Assembly (NCBI GenBank): GCA_018715585.1
Contig: DVLH01000069.1
Coordinates: 1-5,249, forward strand
DNA length: 5,249 nucleotides
Source: Candidatus Aphodomonas merdavium
Lineage (GTDB): Bacteria; Bacillota; Clostridia; Christensenellales; Aristaeellaceae
Reading direction: 5' to 3'
A program made the position numbers and the translations under genes. How positions within the stretch are numbered: position 1 is the first letter of the stretch; every line of letters begins with the position of its first letter. Shown piece after piece: positions 4,049 to 5,249 of this stretch. Under the pieces are notes generated by a model. The model did not search any database, was not told the origin of the DNA, and saw only the letters and a list, made by a program, of their open reading frames with translations.

Positions 4049-5249
4049 GCTTTTCCCTCCAAATAGTCCTCCACGGCGCGTAGCAGCGGCCGTTGCGGCG
4101 AAACACCCTCAAAGCGGCATCCGGCCGCGTGGGCGGCCGCCTCGTCGCGCGCATCGTCGCCAAAGACGACGGCGCGCGTCAGGTCGAACGACCAATCGCG
4201 CTGCGCCTGATAGAGCAGGCCCGGCTTGGGCTTGCGGCAGGGGCAGCCTTCGTCCCAGCCGTGCGTGCAGCAGTAGATGCCGTCGATGTCCGCACCGGCC
4301 TGCTGAAGCTCGCGGCGCATTTTTTCGTGCACGGCGGCGAGGTCCGCTTCCGTCATCGCTCCGCGCGCCACGCCGGGCTGGTTGGTAAAGAGCAGCACCG
4401 TATAGCCTGCTTCCTTTAGTTTGCGCACGGCCTGGCGTGCGCCGGGAAGCCATATGAACGCTTCCGGGGTAGTAATATACTGCGCGCGGGGCGCCCGTTC
4501 GTTCAGCGTGCCGTCCCTGTCCAAAAAGGCGAACTTGCGCGGCGAAAAGAACGCGCGCGCAAGGGCGATGCGCTCCCAGGAGCCGATGGAATAATACCGA
4601 TGCTCGGTAAAGGCGGCGTAGAGCTTGCCTTCCTGCGCCAATGCAGGATAGACGAGCGCCTCAAAGTTGCCGTTTTGCTCGGGCATCCGCTCGACGGCCT
4701 CGCGCCGCACGAGCGCATAGCCGATGTCCACGCCGGAGAGGCCGGGCGTTTGCCGCTGTTTGTCGTAGACGAGCACGCGCCCGTCCGGCGCGGCGCGCAG
4801 GTTGGAGCGCGTATAGCCGTCGCGGTTGGCGTAGGCGCTCAGGCAGATGGCTGCGCCGCTGTGAAAAAAAGTTTGCGAAAGGCGGGGATAATCAATCGGG
4901 CAATAATTGTCGCAGTAGAGCAGCAAAAACGCATCGCGCAGGCGGCCGAGGGCGGCGCGCAGGCGCGCGCCCGTTTCATATTCAACCGGCGTTACCTCAT
5001 AGCGGATGCGCACGCCAAAGCGCGAGCCGTCGCCAAAGGCGTCCATGATTTTTTCGGGCAGATAGCCCAGCAGCAGCACGACCTCCTCCATGCCGAAGGA
5101 GCGGAGCTGTTCAAGCAGATATTGCAGGAAGGGTTTGCCTTCGAAGGGATACATCGGTTTGGGCTGGCTGTCGGTGAAAGGCCTCAGGCGCGTGCCGGTT
5201 CCGCCGGCCAAGACGACGGCCTGGCGGATGGCGGGAAAGGCGGCATCAG
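4045..5249 (-). CDS. hddC-gmhB: Fused sugar-1-phosphate nucleotidyltransferase and heptose-1,7-bisphosphate phosphatase (5' end cut off)
   Basis: The first half is a nucleotidyltransferase with LAGGTGTRLRP (from 5211), Q.KPM.P..GKPFL.Y, the metal-site region LLYCDN (about 4920-4905) and GSWERI near its end; HddC or mannose-1-phosphate guanylyltransferase type. The second half, from about 4525, is a HAD phosphatase: DRDGTLN (4521-4501, nucleophile and acid/base aspartates), LFTNQPG, the zinc loop CTH....GCPCRKPKPG and GDD. The CxH...CxC zinc loop is the mark of GmhB, which removes the C-7 phosphate of heptose 1,7-bisphosphate. HddC-type enzymes then attach GMP to the heptose 1-phosphate, so one polypeptide would do two successive steps. 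The frame stays open to the right edge (DAAFPAIRQAVV before LAGG) with no convincing start, so about a few to many residues are missing. It overlaps hddA by ATGA. Fusion and GmhB call secure; the nucleotide (GDP versus other) is inferred from the pairing with HddA. Confidence 0.87.
   Translation of the reverse strand, partial: DAAFPAIRQAVVLAGGTGTRLRPFTDSQPKPMYPFEGKPFLQYLLEQLRSFGMEEVVLLLGYLPEKIMDAFGDGSRFGVRIRYEVTPVEYETGARLRAALGRLRDAFLLLYCDNYCPIDYPRLSQTFFHSGAAICLSAYANRDGYTRSNLRAAPDGRVLVYDKQRQTPGLSGVDIGYALVRREAVERMPEQNGNFEALVYPALAQEGKLYAAFTEHRYYSIGSWERIALARAFFSPRKFAFLDRDGTLNERAPRAQYITTPEAFIWLPGARQAVRKLKEAGYTVLLFTNQPGVARGAMTEADLAAVHEKMRRELQQAGADIDGIYCCTHGWDEGCPCRKPKPGLLYQAQRDWSFDLTRAVVFGDDARDEAAAHAAGCRFEGVSPQRPLLRAVEDYLEGKA
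4056..4060 (-). promoter_or_regulatory. Ribosome binding site of hddA inside the upstream gene
   Basis: GGAGG (4060-4056 on the minus strand) is followed after 7 bases by the ATG at 4048-4046. It lies within the last codons of the fused upstream gene, whose TGA overlaps the ATG, so hddA translation has its own strong site as well as likely coupling. Confidence 0.75.

Overview
The window looks like a high-GC, low-redundancy stretch of a bacterial chromosome, most probably from an anaerobic, gut-type member of the Bacillota (Clostridia in the broad sense). This is an inference from four things: strong GGAGG-type ribosome binding sites, a Cu(I) P-type ATPase carrying an extra heavy-metal-associated (HMA) domain at its C-terminus (an architecture I associate with gut Clostridia), an MtmB-family corrinoid methyltransferase homologue, and a decayed IS200-type transposase. 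Species cannot be named from this sequence.

Layout. (1) Positions 1-813, plus strand: the 3' part of copA, a Cu(I)-exporting P1B-type ATPase that continues in frame into a 69-residue CopZ-like HMA domain. It is followed by GC-rich hairpins, the last of which (920-949) has a T-rich tail and is the likely terminator. (2) Positions about 944-1634: a long non-coding gap between convergent genes. Its left part holds a previously unlisted relic of an IS200/IS605-family TnpA transposase on the minus strand (944-1159), recognisable by an HUH (HIH) motif and the following GNRH..C.GY block. Its right part holds no recognisable gene but several perfect hairpins, including a probable minus-strand terminator at 1523-1546. 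(3) Positions 1635-5249, minus strand: three tightly packed genes read right to left, forming one likely operon whose promoter lies outside the window.

The operon starts (right edge, 5' end cut off) with a fused sugar-1-phosphate nucleotidyltransferase and GmhB-type heptose bisphosphate phosphatase, overlaps by ATGA with an HddA-type heptose-7-phosphate kinase, and ends with a 460-residue homologue of monomethylamine:corrinoid methyltransferase MtmB. The first two proteins together can carry out the last three steps of NDP- (probably GDP-) D-glycero-alpha-D-manno-heptose synthesis: C-1 phosphorylation, C-7 dephosphorylation and nucleotide transfer. The first-step isomerase GmhA is not in the window.

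The most interesting gene is the MtmB homologue. It is colinear with archaeal MtmB, but a leucine (CTG codon, no amber) stands where MtmB has pyrrolysine, and by my by-eye alignment two of the glutamates around that residue are also leucines. It therefore cannot use the pyrrolysine chemistry of MtmB, and its place in a sugar-nucleotide operon without a corrinoid protein beside it suggests a different, undescribed role.
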